NCBI RefSeq assembly: GCF_019320115.1 | Contig: NC_089591.1 | Coordinates: 20,438,502-20,502,501 of the forward strand | Length of the DNA: 64,000 bases | Direction: 5' to 3' | Origin: Miscanthus floridulus | Taxonomy: Eukaryota > Streptophyta > Magnoliopsida > Poales > Poaceae | Shown here: in pieces, positions 21,884 through 33,292 of the stretch | Layout: each line of letters begins with the position of its first letter | How positions within the stretch are numbered: position 1 is the stretch's first letter | Made by a program: the position numbers and the translations under genes | Notes under the pieces: generated by a model | What the model saw: only the letters and a program-made list of their open reading frames with translations | Database searches by the model: none | What the model was told of the DNA's origin: nothing

Positions 21884-24316
21884 ATGCTGAGGGAGTTCAA
21901 GCATACTTTTGTGAGAAGGACTAAAGCAAGACTTGAGTCAAATCCAGATGCAGAGGACACAACAGAGGGGGCAGCTAGTCCACTTATTCCACCAGCAGCT
22001 CAGGAGGTAGTTGCCTAGGACAAGGAGAGCCACCGCAGCATAGAGAAGTATTTCTATTAGTGGTTCTTCTGCAGCTAGAGACACAAATGAAGAGGGAGAC
22101 ACATCCACTGAAAGTGATCACATTGATGATGATGATTATGTGATTCAGCACAGGCCAGACAAAGGCCTAGCAAAGCCAGAAGATGAGGATAATAGTGATC
22201 ATGATGATGATGCCAATGACTATGAAGAGGAGGTAGAGACAGATCTTGGTGGTACACAGCGGACACAGGATGATATCACTCCCCTAAGGCTTTCAAGCTC
22301 AGAGTCACACATGGGCTTCCCAATAGGTCAAAGATAAACTACAGAGCCAAGGGGATGACAGTGGCAGTAAGAGAAGTGACGAGAGCAAGATCCTCGAGCT
22401 CTTCCTCGTACTGCTTTGGACAACAGATTTCACAATATGTTCCAACAGGATTTTTATGAGACGGTGATACTCACCAAAGATGACAAAGTGAGCAGAGGTC
22501 AGTGGATTGATTGGGAGTACATGGCAGAGAAAAAGGATGTTGTGTTTGACGAGGTGATAGCTACATGTGATAGGCAGAATGTGAAAAAGATCATGGGCTT
22601 CAAACATGATTGGAATGATGAAATAATTGCTCAATTTTATGCCACTTTGTATGTCGAGGAAAGAGGTGCTGATCCAAACAAGTGGTATATGCATTGGATG
22701 ACTGGCGGGAACTGGAACAAAGTTGACTATGTCACATTTGGTAAGCTATTTGGATATGCAGGGAAAGATTTCAGGAAGTTCAAGATTCATAGTCAGCCTC
22801 AGCTCCCTGCTCCTCAAATGAAGTTCATGTATCCAGAAAATGCAAGAGGCACTGTAGCAAGGTAAATGGTCTATATTCCTTCTCCTATCTCAACAGAATG
22901 GTTAGGAAGACCTTTATGCCTAAGGATGGAGATCCAACAAGCATCACTTACTATGCAAAGAATTTGCTTGTTAGATTGGATCCAAGAGCTGAGCCTTTCA
23001 GTGTCTTCAACTTTGTATGGGAAGAAATCAAGTCCATTTCTTAGTTTTCCATGAAAAACTGTGGCTATGCACCTTACATAATGCGTATGATTGAGTCTGT
23101 CACAAATAAGAAATATGAGAAGGAAGTTGTGCATGAACCTTTGAGGATTAAGTGTAAGAAGAATCCCATTGAGCCTAGAGTCCCATGAGCATCTTCTTCT
23201 GCAGATCCATTTTTAGTTGGGACTTCTAGTGCACCCTCCAAAGAGCAGCTGGGTAGTCAGAGATAGAGGTCTTTGAGGCGTGGAGACAAGCCACCTTGTC
23301 CCATCAAAAAAATGTATAACATCATATTTGGGTTGTGCAAGAAAGTCAGAGACTTAAATGAGAGGGCACACCAGGAGAGGGTGAGAGCAAGAGAGAGTAG
23401 TCACATGTTGCCTAATGCTCCAGCTCCTCCACCTATTCCAGTTGCACCAGCTTCTCCTCCACCGCCACCTTTGGACAATTACATTGAGCAGTTGCAGCAG
23501 GAGGACTACTTCACACTGCACTACGGGACCGAGTCGTCCATGTCCTATGGCTATGTGCCAACACTGTTAGCAGGTCTGTATACATCTCCTCTAGTGTTTG
23601 CTTCAGCACCTACCTGCACCTCAATGCCAGCTTCAGAGAGATTTGCTCATACAGCTGCAGATTCTATCTTAAGCACCTTACTGTCGGATTATTTTGCTCT
23701 GGCAATATCTAGCAACGTGATCACGTAGACAGAATCAGATGGTAGCACACGAGACACAGAGATTTATACTGGTTTGGGGCGCGGTGCGCGTGCCAATCCC
23801 TACTCCAGTGGTGCGGCTGCTCTTGTATTCGTATGCTCAATTACAGGGGCTATTGCTCCTAGCTACATGTAGATGGAATAGGTGGAAGATGGATCCCGTG
23901 TCCCGAGGTCCCTACCCTCTTTTATATAGGCAGGAGAGGTAGGGTTACAGAGAGGGCGATCGGGCTAACAAATTGTTTCCTAGTTTGTTACAACAGATTG
24001 ATCCTACCTATCGTTTAGATATGCCCGCCTTGGTTTGCCTTGATCTCCTCGTTGGTTGATCATGTTAGCCCTTACGGGCCACCTCCTTGACGGCTACTGG
24101 GCCGATAGCTTGGTGGTGGTCATATATACGAGCAGTGCAGGTACTCCTGGCCCATATCTCTGACACTTACCCAGTTTGTCTAGTGGCTGTGCTACTCATA
24201 CCTTTTTTGACACTCAAACTCAGTTGGGCTCAACTACATATTGGCAGCTTGACAGTGACAGTGGTTGCACTTTTCTTGTAGATCCATCGTCCACCGGGGG
24301 CAATGGCGTTGAGTGA
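21884..24316 (+). pseudogene. Decayed element-encoded accessory protein (grass plant-transposon-protein type)
   Basis: Starting near MLREFKHTFVRRTKARLE (21884), with several stops and frame changes, then a long clean stretch (22416-22865) containing FYETVILTKDDKVSRGQWID, FKHDWNDEIIAQFYATLYVE and HWMTGG. After a stop it resumes as SYLNRMVRKTFMPKDGDP, CGYAPYIMRMIESVTNKKY and GDKPPCPIKKMYNIIFGLCK, a proline-rich segment, and an end at 24316 (...CTFLVDPSSTGGNGVE). I recognise this pattern (DWNEEIIAQFYATL, CGYAPYIMHMI) from abundant grass transposon proteins of unknown biochemical function. It sits just upstream of tandem repeats, a purine tract and a Copia-type LTR, the position of the second ORF in SIRE/Maximus-like elements. 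The frame is split by a solo LTR at 23682-24165; coding sequence continues on both sides. Confidence 0.65.
23682..24165. repeat. Solo LTR with perfect 5 bp TSD (CTTAC)
   Basis: A 484 bp unit with TGTC...GACA ends is flanked by CTTAC on both sides (23677-23681 and 24166-24170). It contains a GATTTATACTGGTTTGGGG segment common in grass LTRs and a TATA-like TTTATATAGG (23921-23930). No internal domain or partner LTR remains, so this is a solo LTR left by recombination between two LTRs. It lies inside the accessory pseudogene, so it arrived later. Family not assigned. Confidence 0.85.
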
Positions 24317-24399
24317 TTGATGTAATGAGTTCTCCAAATCAGTTTCCGTTCTTCTCTTTTTTGATGATGTGATGACAAAGGGGGAGAAAGAAGGCAAAT

Positions 24400-24943
24400 T
24401 AAAGCTTTTCATGTTTATCTTGTATGCTGATTTGGATGAGTTTCTATGAGATTTGAGACATTGAGCTTCATTGTAATATTCTTGTGAGAGATGAGCTTCA
24501 TTGTAATATTCTTGTGAGAGATTATGACTTTGGACATATGATAATCTAGCATTTTATCTATCCCATGGACTTGGGAATATTTGTATTGTGTGCTACTTTG
24601 TGTGATTGAACTCCATGTTATTTATCTAAGGGTTGCTTGTTAGTGTGATATATATGTCTTGTCATGGTGTATGATCTTATATTGATTAAAGTTTTTCATG
24701 TTTATCTTGTATGCTGATTAGGATGACTTTCTGTGAGATTTGAGACATTGAGCTTCATTGTAATATTCTTGTGAGAGATTATGACTTTGGACATATGATA
24801 ATCTAGCATTTTATCTATCCTGTGGACTTGGGAATATTTGTATTGTGTGCTACTTTGTGTGATTGAACTCCATGTTATTTATCTAAGGGTTGCATGTTAG
24901 TGTGATATATATCTCTTGTGATGGTGTATGATCTTATATTTAT
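24400..24943 (+). repeat. ~287 bp tandem duplication with nested 30 bp duplication
   Basis: Two consecutive units begin TAAAGCTTTTCATGTTTATC (24400) and TAAAGTTTTTCATGTTTATC (24687) and stay closely similar through GATGGTGTATGATCTTATAT. Unit 1 has an extra internal 30 bp tandem copy (GAGCTTCATTGTAATATTC..., 24464-24523) absent from unit 2. It is non-coding and lies between the accessory gene and the purine tract. Confidence 0.93.
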
Positions 24944-25198
24944 TTGTTGTGTGATATATTTGTCATATGCATCATGGTTTATTATTTTCTATCACACACT
25001 TGTTGCACCCCATGGATGCAATGATTTAGAGGGAGTCTCCTATTTGTTTTGATATGTGCAAAATTGGCATTTGAAGCCACTTTCTGAATATCACTCATAT
25101 GCACATATCAAGGAGGAGTCTCTCATAAATCATTGAACCCAAAAACTAAATTTTTACATATATCATTTGTAAGCTTTAATTGGGGTTGTCATCAATCA

Positions 25199-25214
25199 CT
25201 AAAAAGGAGAAGAT
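25199..25214 (+). other. Polypurine tract of Copia-type element
   Basis: AAAAAAGGAGAAGAT directly before an LTR starting TGAAAGTGCATCTAGG. Confidence 0.75.
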
Positions 25215-27149
25215 TGAAAGTGCATCTAGGCCCTTGTGGGTTTTGGCGCATTGAATGACAACACGATTAAGGTACTAATAATATTTATGAGACTTGCAGG
25301 TATTTAGTCCCAGGTGAATTATTATGTGTTGGACTCATATAATGTGTGGTGATCATATAAATGTCAAATTGAGTTCAAGATTTCTTGTGAAGCAAGGTTT
25401 TGCAAGCAAGTGTGATATCAAATAAATGAGACAAAGTGTTGCATATGGAATGGTCTCAACTATAAAGCTTGCAAGAACAAATGTTGTCAAGCTTGTGAGG
25501 ATTATTGGAAACAATCTAATTCAAGAACAAGACAACAATGCAAATAAAATGATATTTATATCTTGGTTAGAAGTATTGACAAGACATGTTAATCTTGATA
25601 AGGTGAAGATAGCAAGGAAATCTCTTTGAGGTACTAAGCGAAAGGTGAAGGGCAAGCGACGGCTTGGCGGCTGATGGACCTAGCTAAAAGTGAAGAAGGA
25701 ATTTACTTGCATTTAGTCAAGGCACTAATCCAGTGGTGTTTGTCATTGTGGAAGATCAAATGAAATGTTCATTGTGACTTGAAACCTTCGACACAAGTCA
25801 CATGCTCAAGATGGACAAGCTCAAGAAGTTGAAGTGATGAAGACCCTCAACATTGCAGGATCAAAGTGGCAATCAAGTCTAAGTTGAAGATAAGCTCAAT
25901 TGGTTGTTCAAATCTTTTTATATTTATTTGAGTTGAGTTTAGCCACAGTCAAGAGGGATGCATCACTGAGTTTTAGACAAGCAAAAATAGTGCTCATGTT
26001 ATCCTACGTGAGAAAAGACTTGAGAAAAAAAAGAGTGAGAGAGTGAGCCTTCTCTTTGTGCCCAGCCACAGCCAAACTAGGTCAGACAAGGTTGCCATCC
26101 TAGTTAGGCCAGGAGTAGGTCAGGCCAGGTTTCATCCTGGCCAAACCGACTTTAGCCCAATGGCTAGTTCAGTTTGAATCTCGGTCAGACCGGGTTTTCA
26201 TCCAAGTTAGACTAGGTTTGCTGACTCAGCCCAACGACTAGTTTGGCTTTGGTGACTATTTATACCTCTCCCACTCCTCCATTTGTTGTTGCTGATTCTC
26301 CCCATTGTCACACACGACTAGAATCCTTTTGGCACTCCTCTCTTCCTCTTTGTGAGTGTTCTAGCTCCCAACTTCCATAATCTTTTATTAGAGAGTGAGC
26401 CAATCTTTGTGAGCTTGCCTTGGTGGCATTAGAGAGTTTGAGAGACATTGTGAGAGCTGTCCCAAACTTGAGCACTTGAACAAGTCGAAGAATTCTAGTT
26501 CGTTGCATTTGTTTCTCTTGGATCTTTGTTCCTACGTGGCAAAGTGTCACCAGCAAGCACCCGAGGGTGTGTGGGCTGCTGTGGTGGCCTTGTAAGAAGG
26601 GCTAGTCTCCCCACTAAAATATGAAAGAAGACCACTTAGTAGAATTGGTGGAAAGGGACCATTTCAGGTCAAGCCATGAGTTGACCTTGGTTGGGTCCTC
26701 ACCAGCTTCCACAATGGAGACGTTGGGCACCTTTGGGTGTTCCGAACTCTGGTTAAACAAATCCTCACGTCTTCCCTTTGGTTTGCCTAACACTTGTTTA
26801 CATTGCATATATTATTTTTGATTCCGCTTGTGCTACTAAGGTGTGGTGATTTGTGTTTGCAGAAGCTGTGTGAAAGAGTTCACACATCTATAAGCATTGC
26901 CATACTCCTAGTTCCATCTACATATAAGGGGCAAAAGGCTCGAAGCACTTTTGGGTGTATAAGTGTCGAAACTTCCGACAGCTACCGAAAGTATCGACAA
27001 TCCCGGTCTGACCTAGAGTCGGCCTGACCGAGTTGCGATCCCGATCTAACCAGGTTTGCCTATGTTGTGAAGATTTTATGTGCTAACTTTTGTCATAAAA
27101 ATTTATAGAGCCTATTCACCTGCCTCTAGGTATCAAAGCGGTCCTTTCA
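25215..27149 (+). repeat. 3' LTR of SIRE/Maximus-like Copia element
   Basis: The LTR starts TGAAAGTGCATCTAGGCCC and ends GCGGTCCTTTCA, so the ends form the TGAAAG...CTTTCA inverted repeat typical of this lineage. A TATA-like CTATTTATACC lies near 26256. Near its 3' end is the AGCCTATTCACCTGCCTCTAGG block also seen in the other Copia LTRs of the window. The element's pol and 5' LTR are not present upstream; only the accessory gene region is, so the copy is 5'-truncated or non-autonomous. Confidence 0.8.
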
Positions 27150-27599
27150 TGGACACCTCATGAAGCATAGAAGCTGGATGAAGGCCTAACTAAACCACCA
27201 CCACTCCTCTGGATCTTCACCACTAGCAGGGATGATGCCTGGAAGAAGCCTAGGGAAGAACCACCTCAGCGGTACTCCCTCTAACATTCCGAGAGGATGA
27301 GGAGCCCTATGAGGAGCCTTGCCCACGCCGTCTTCTTCAACATCAGGGAGGAATGCATGGCGCTGGCATTGAGAGATCCTAGGTCGAGAACTATGGGCTC
27401 AAAAGGTTTCCATGCAACAGCAAGGCACCATCCACCCTCTAGGATTTCCCACAGATATTTTGACCTGCACTACTACACTCGGACCTTTCACAGCCATGTC
27501 TTAACCCCCATCGCAGTCTAATTTTAGCCTTGACAGTAAGCTATCAGCAATGATAGTCATAGCCATCACCGTCATCATCTGAGACCGACTACGGGGTAG
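27150..27599. other. Unassigned sequence beside LTR
   Basis: No gene family or repeat recognised. An open frame at 27297-27521 has no features that support it as real. Confidence 0.4.
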
Positions 27600-27965
27600 A
27601 CTACACCACCATATTGGCTTATCATCCGTCCGTGATAAGGTCCTTACTTCTATCGCATTGGAGCATGACCTGTCTGTGGGTATACACTAACATCACCACA
27701 TGGCAAATGATCCGCTTGTGTGGAGGTTATCATCACCGTCGTGTGGGCACATCAACCGCCTGTGTAGTGGTCACCAGCACCGTCGCCTTATACCATGAAC
27801 TGACTATCTATGGTGCAACTTCGCTGTTGCTTCGATGGCCAAGACATCTGTGTAGAGGTTAACACCACCATCGCTTCAGTGTATGAATCGCCAGTACAAA
27901 GGTCATGGTCACCGTCGCCTTGCACCATGATCTGCCTTTGATGATCGTTTCGTTGGTGTCGGGTT
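27600..27965. repeat. Degenerate ~43 bp tandem repeats rich in CACCGTCG
   Basis: Related units occur roughly every 42-46 bases (starting near 27663, 27707, 27749, 27792, 27838, 27882, 27924). Each has a GTGTGGAGGT-like part followed by ATCACCGTCG or a variant. Arrays like this resemble subterminal repeats of CACTA transposons, but I found no CACTA terminus, so the class is open. Confidence 0.55.
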
Positions 27966-28470
27966 ACTAAATGATTCGACGGTGATACACTTTTGATCCC
28001 TGCCGCATAATATGTATAGCGATGGTGTTGGACGTTTGCACCACCAACGATAGTGGTGATAACAAAACAATAAATGGACCTTCATTGCTTACTTATCACA
28101 AAGCATACAGATATAATCATTGCACCCATAAACCATGTTCTTACAATAATAATGGACGCTCACCATAATATCTTTCTCAACTGATGTCCTAACACAAGCA
28201 GTACATAGATTGCAAACTAAAGGTATTGCTCTCTACAGACTTACATAACAAAGTGACATAGTTATGCTCCTCCCATGTGGCACTCCTGCTTGCTAGGCAC
28301 AAATTAATATAAGTAGTGCATCCTTTGGATTGGTAGCCAATGCACCATGGAACCCCTCTTCTTCATCTCTGATCCACAACCTAAATAAAGCAGCAGAATT
28401 AATAATATTGAACAACTCCCTACCTGAACAAAGACTGTCGTGACGACGAAATACAACAAATGCACCTTTA
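27966..28470. other. Non-coding, probably 3' region of the F-box remnant
   Basis: AT-rich sequence downstream (minus-strand sense) of the F-box-associated coding remnant; no independent feature recognised. Confidence 0.4.
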
Positions 28471-28766
28471 CTACTCTACTAATGACTCCATGAACAAGGG
28501 AACATAAGGAAGATAATAAGGCCTATTCATATGGAAACATCCTCTTGATCTACAAAAGCGGATGACATGGGCATGGATGACATGAACCTTTCTGTGGTCC
28601 ATGTCATATGCAATTAGTGTTCTATCCTTCCCAACAAGCAAAATGAAATTCCATTCTAGGATGAACTGTAATCACTCTGTACTCCTCATCACAAAGCTTA
28701 GAACCAACTTTATTATTCATGTGTCCAAATAGTTCCTCTGTGTCCACAACATGCTTCCATCTCTAG
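28471..28766 (-). pseudogene. F-box-associated-domain protein, C-terminal remnant
   Basis: Read on the minus strand: RWKHVVDTEELFGHMNNKVG and CDEEYRVITVHPRMEFHF, then after a one-base frame change LLVGKDRTLIAYDMDHRKVH, and near the end RPYYLPYVPLFMESLVE with a stop at 28471. This is the C-terminal F-box-associated region of a large grass F-box family (VITVHP..., LIAYDMDHRKVHVI and YLPYVPLFSESL-like blocks are characteristic). F-box proteins recruit substrates to SCF ubiquitin ligases. The coding match runs up to the border of a Copia LTR at ~28777, so the gene appears cut by that insertion; the F-box half is not in the window. The frame change shows it is a pseudogene. Confidence 0.7.
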
Positions 28767-28776
28767 TTATTAGTAC

Positions 28777-30361
28777 TAAAAGGATCAAGATGCCCAAGAG
28801 GGGGTGAATTGGGCTAATTCTAAATTTCTTGCAATAATTAAGCCCTATACTTAGCCCATTTCACCCCCTTATGCCTAGAAGTGTTTCTATTGTTCTACCA
28901 CACAAGAGTTTTTCACCTTAGGTTCCAATCCTATTCTAGCATGACATTTCTATGAATGTAAAGACATGGATTGAATTGCTCAAATGTAAATGCTCAAAGT
29001 AAAGAGAAGAAGAGGAATGTTGCGATGTTTTTCCAAGGTATCAGAGAGTTGCCACTCCCCACTAGTCCTTGTTGGAGCACCCGCATAAGGGTGTAGGTCC
29101 CCCTTGATCCATGCAAGGATCAAGTGCTCTCTACAGGCTGATTATTTGATACTCCATCACGGTGAATCACCCACAACCACTCACACCATGACTTGGGTCA
29201 TCCACTAGCTCCGCCGGAATGACCACCAAGCTTCCAATCACCACCGAGCCATCTAGGTGATGGCGATCACCAAGAGTAACAAGTATAAACTCTCACTTGA
29301 CCAATACAAGCCTAATGAGAAGGGTGGACGCACACTTGCTACTCCTAATGCTCTAATGAGATCCTTAATCTTGGATTATCAAATCTCAATCACCCCACTA
29401 GGCTCTTGCTCTCCCTTGCACTCCAAAGGTGTTTCTCAGATGAACAAATGGGCAAGAGAGCTAAGTTGGACTGAGTAGAAAAAGTATTTATACTCCCCAA
29501 TCAAAACATGACCGTTACTGTCCAACTCAGCAGTTTTTGGGATGACAGGATGCACCGTTCAATGTGACTAGACTGCGTCCGGTCAGTATACCACTAGCCA
29601 GCACCAAATATGACCATTATTGTGATCGAACTCCAAGGTGAGTTCGATCCCTATCCACCTGACTGCATTAGGTCAACAAAAATAGTCTCTAGACACTCTC
29701 TGATGTTGACCAGACTTGGCACCTTGTGTGTCCGGTCACATTTTGTTCTTGAGTCCAGTCCTAAGTCAACAGCGAGTCCATGCTTCTATGGTTGGTCAGG
29801 ACCTACCTGTCCGATCCTTTGCCTATACCAGCAGTCTAGTCGTCCTTCTACCCCTACAGTGCATGCTACACTATTGATCGGATGCAGTACCCATGCATCT
29901 AGTCCCAGCGTCCAGGTCAATATCCAAGTCTCCATTCACTTCAAATTCGACAACTTTTATGAATGCCATTGACTTCAATTGACCTGTGGACTATCCTTGA
30001 GCTACCTAGTGCTAAGTTTGACAAGTGTGCACCACACCAAAACCATTAGTCTCACCTAGGTCAAGGTACTAGTCCATACCCCCCTTAATAGTATGTCCAA
30101 AGGAAAAATAAAGTCCTAAAACTACTCTAAGTGTCTCTCCAACGCCAAACGACATTTAGAACTAGTCTGTCCTTAACCTTGTCATCCATCCTTTGAAAAC
30201 CGAAATGATTTCCATCGATAGGGGCATGAAACCCATAATTGCCCAATCAATTACCATTACCATGACCTAACTCAAGTTGCCTCTACAAAACACATGTTAG
30301 TCACAGTAATCTCATATTATCGTTAATCATTGAAACCCAACTAGGGGCCTAGATGCTTTCA
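28777..30361 (-). repeat. 3' LTR of the minus-strand Copia element
   Basis: Read on the minus strand it starts TGAAAGCATCTAGGCCCC (30361) after the purine tract and ends with a TTCACCCCCTCTTGGGCATC block and GATCCTTTTAG near 28777; the expected final CTTTCA is altered. A minus-strand TATAAATAC lies at 29485-29494. Confidence 0.8.
29485..29494 (-). promoter_or_regulatory. TATA-like box in minus-strand Copia LTR
   Basis: AGTATAAATA on the minus strand, after GATTGGGG; about the middle of the LTR, as in the other Copia LTRs here. Confidence 0.5.
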
Positions 30362-30376
30362 ATCTCCCTCTTTTTA
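30362..30376 (-). other. Polypurine tract (minus strand)
   Basis: AAAAAGAGGGAGAT on the minus strand, immediately before the LTR start TGAAAGC. Confidence 0.8.
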
Positions 30377-30791
30377 GTGATTGATGACAACATAACCTTG
30401 AGTATGTATAAAAGATTAGTGAAGTTTTCAACATGCTTGGTTCATATAAGCACACAAAGGAGGGTTAGGCATGCTTATATGATCCAAGCCAACACAATGT
30501 ACTCACAAGATATGAAATAAGGATAAGTACACAAAATAAAGCTCATTTGTATCGGAGTAAACATGCGGAAGCAAAGCAAATGAGCATAACCAAGTGACAT
30601 GACATATATCAAAGTAGAGAGCACACATGTCACATAAGTCATAAACACATAGATATCACATATAACACAATGCATCAGAGTAAACATGAATGCATGAAGT
30701 ATCACACACAAAAGAATGAGTCCATCTCACACGCTCCCCCTAAATCTAACATACTCACTCCTTCTCCCCCTTTGGCGTCAAGCACCAAAAC

Positions 30792-33292
30792 CTAAGGGTT
30801 GGACAGCAGGGTAGAAGCAGACAAGTCAGGCGCTGAGGTACGGTGAGAGATCTGAAATTGAGTAGCATCATCATCTGACTCTAGACTTGGAACTATCGAA
30901 CCGGCTGGAGCAATCAGCGGCTGACCCTCTGACTCTGAAGCAGGAAGTGGAGTGGTCTAGGTCTGCTCTAGTGGTCTTAGTAACTAGGGTCAGCTAGCTA
31001 TGAAGTAGAAGCTAAAGCTGTAGCCTGACCCTGTGGCTCTAAAGCTAGTCGCTATAGGAAGTGAGCCACAACTATCTCAGTGACTATCCGAGGCAGCTCT
31101 GACAAAGCAACAAAAGACGGGAGTCTTGGTAGTCAATGTGACTGGCAGCTGCTGCTGTAGTAATAGGTATTGAAGCTCTAGAGGTGTAGGGTAACCTATG
31201 ATCTCGCTAAAAGTGGCAGCCAAGCTCCTAGAGACTGGTGTATCTATCACTAACACTGACATTAACTGAGTAGGAGTGAATCTAGTGACAATCGGAGTGA
31301 AAACCCTAAGTCTATGTCCCTGGTGTGGCAAACCACTGTGAAACCTGCTTAGTAGGCGAGGCAAATTGTGGAGCTATTCGTCCCTAACTCTGAAGCCCAC
31401 TGGGCTGTATAGCTAGAGTCACTAGGGTACTAGTAACAATCGAGCCAAGCTGCAACATGTGCCAAAAAGGAGCAATCCCTATAGCTATAAGGACATGCTG
31501 CATGAAGCCAAGAAGCTGCTACTAGTGTCTAGCTGCTGCTACTAAATGATATATTTCTACTGCTAGAACTAGTCCTACCAGGTCTGCATCTGAGAGAGAG
31601 CTGTAGCTGTGGCCTGTGCCTGGTGAGTCTGCTCCTGCTACATCCTATCAAGTATCACTATCAGAGCAGGGTCTATCTATGATGGCTAAGGTGGAGCTGA
31701 GCTAGAACCATTGGCCTCTCTGTCATGAGCCTATGGGGGCATCCATGGAATAGGCTAGTAGTCCTTGTCTAAAATGTCAGACAGGTTGTCCTCGTCCTCA
31801 ACTTTTGGCTATGCCTCCAAGTCTACAAGCTCTGACTCTACCAAAGCCCTGATGGCCTCATCCTACTTGGGCTCTGTCTCTGGCACCTCTAGCCTCTGGT
31901 GACGGCTCAGCCTTGGTGTCCTACTCCTAGTACTAGAACCCATCAGCTGGCGCATGTCGTACTTGGGGAACTCAGTAGTAGTGCTAGTCAACTCAGTCAC
32001 TACCTCAGGAGATATATGTGAATAGGCCTATAGTATAAGAAAGCAGATCTAATGGGCATATATTAGCTGACGGTGGCCCTTGAAGCCCTCTGCAAGAATG
32101 TCCTCCATCTCTGAAAGTAGCAAGTCCCAAATATCAAACGGTGTCTGAGAGATTAGGTGGTGGATTAACCAAAGTTGAATATGAGTCAAACCCTCATAGT
32201 AGCCACCCCTCGAAAGCAGGGTCCTCCTCATGATGGCATCTAAAAGACGAGCCGTAGGTGTAAGGGCACCAGAGTCTGTCTCTAACCCTCGCCGAATGAC
32301 TCTTGAAAGCAAGCTTTGACTAGGTTGATGGATGCCACTGCTCTGCCGTGAGGACGTCTTAGTGGCTGAGTCTATCCAGAGCAAATCTGGTGAATCCTGG
32401 TGGCTGACTCTAGAATCCTCAGTATCTCTTGGACCCTGTTGTTGTACAACCTACGGTCACATCCTCTAAAGGTGAAGTGAATGAACTGGTGACCGGGGTC
32501 AATCCACGAAGAGGCATAGAACTTTGACCCAACTAGCAACATACCTGCTGGTCCACCCTAAGAGGTCTACCAATCTAGGTAGGGAAGTGAGGTGGGGACA
32601 AACCTGCTCTCCTCCAGTTGCCACTATAGTCAGATATCCATTATAGAAATCCTCTTGCAGCACTTGTAGAAGCCCTCTAAAGACCTCTCATCTTGCTGAG
32701 GTGGGAACCGCTACTCAACCTCCACAAAGCAAAGCTGCTGCACCTACCAAGCTATGGTAGCCCTCAAGTCCAAGTGCTCTACTAGCAGCGGGCCTCGTGG
32801 TCTGGGAGGTGGCCGAGAACCACGCCTCTGCCTCTCTAGCCTAGGTGTCACCTGAGCATGAGCAGAACCGAAGCATCATAGTGGCTGCTCCTACTACTGC
32901 TCTACCTCCTCCTGGTGCTGCTCGGTCTCCTCCTAGGGCTCAATCTCCTCCACACGAGTGCCCTTCTGGTGCATCCTCTAGAGGTACACGCTAACCTCCA
33001 AGCATGATAGTACCACATGGACTACCATGCCTAGCCTCAAGCTCCTCGACTGTAGCCCTCTAAGCTTGTGACAACTTATTGCCAATGCAAGCACCACTAC
33101 CTCTGCCACCTATCTCAATAGGCTCTGCTACTGCTACCACTATTGCTGCCATCTCTACATCTGCATCACCACACTATGCTTTTTCTTTGCAATCACCTTG
33201 TTTGGTCGCTTCCGCTTTTCCTACTCTGTTAGGTGAGGCGGACGCCTCTCATCATCATTGGGACCACCCCCAGCATTCTTGCAATGAGCCAT
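30792..33292 (-). pseudogene. Second ORF (env-position accessory protein) of minus-strand Copia element
   Basis: ATG at 33292 opens MAHCKNAGGGPNDDERRPPH followed by a lysine-rich segment (EKRKRPNKVIAKKK), as in many grass proteins from SIRE/Maximus-like elements. Further on are SKFYASSWIDPGHQFIHFTF, RGCDRRLYNN and a serine-rich C-terminus ending LLSNP at 30792. Many stops break the frame. Known: SIRE-type Copia elements carry an extra ORF between pol and the 3' LTR, sometimes called env-like; a membrane role is not shown, and I see no signal peptide or membrane segment here. The coding is followed by GCCAAAGGGGGAGAAGG, as is the related pseudogene at 21884-24316 (GACAAAGGGGGAGAAAG), which supports common ancestry of the two regions. 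Confidence 0.65.

Noticed and set aside
27600..27965. Possible CRISPR-like array
   Set aside because: Units are degenerate, not separated by unique spacers of constant length, and the genome is a plant nuclear one.
30792..33292. Second ORF as a true envelope gene
   Set aside because: No signal peptide, membrane segment or fusion motif visible; env-like describes position only.
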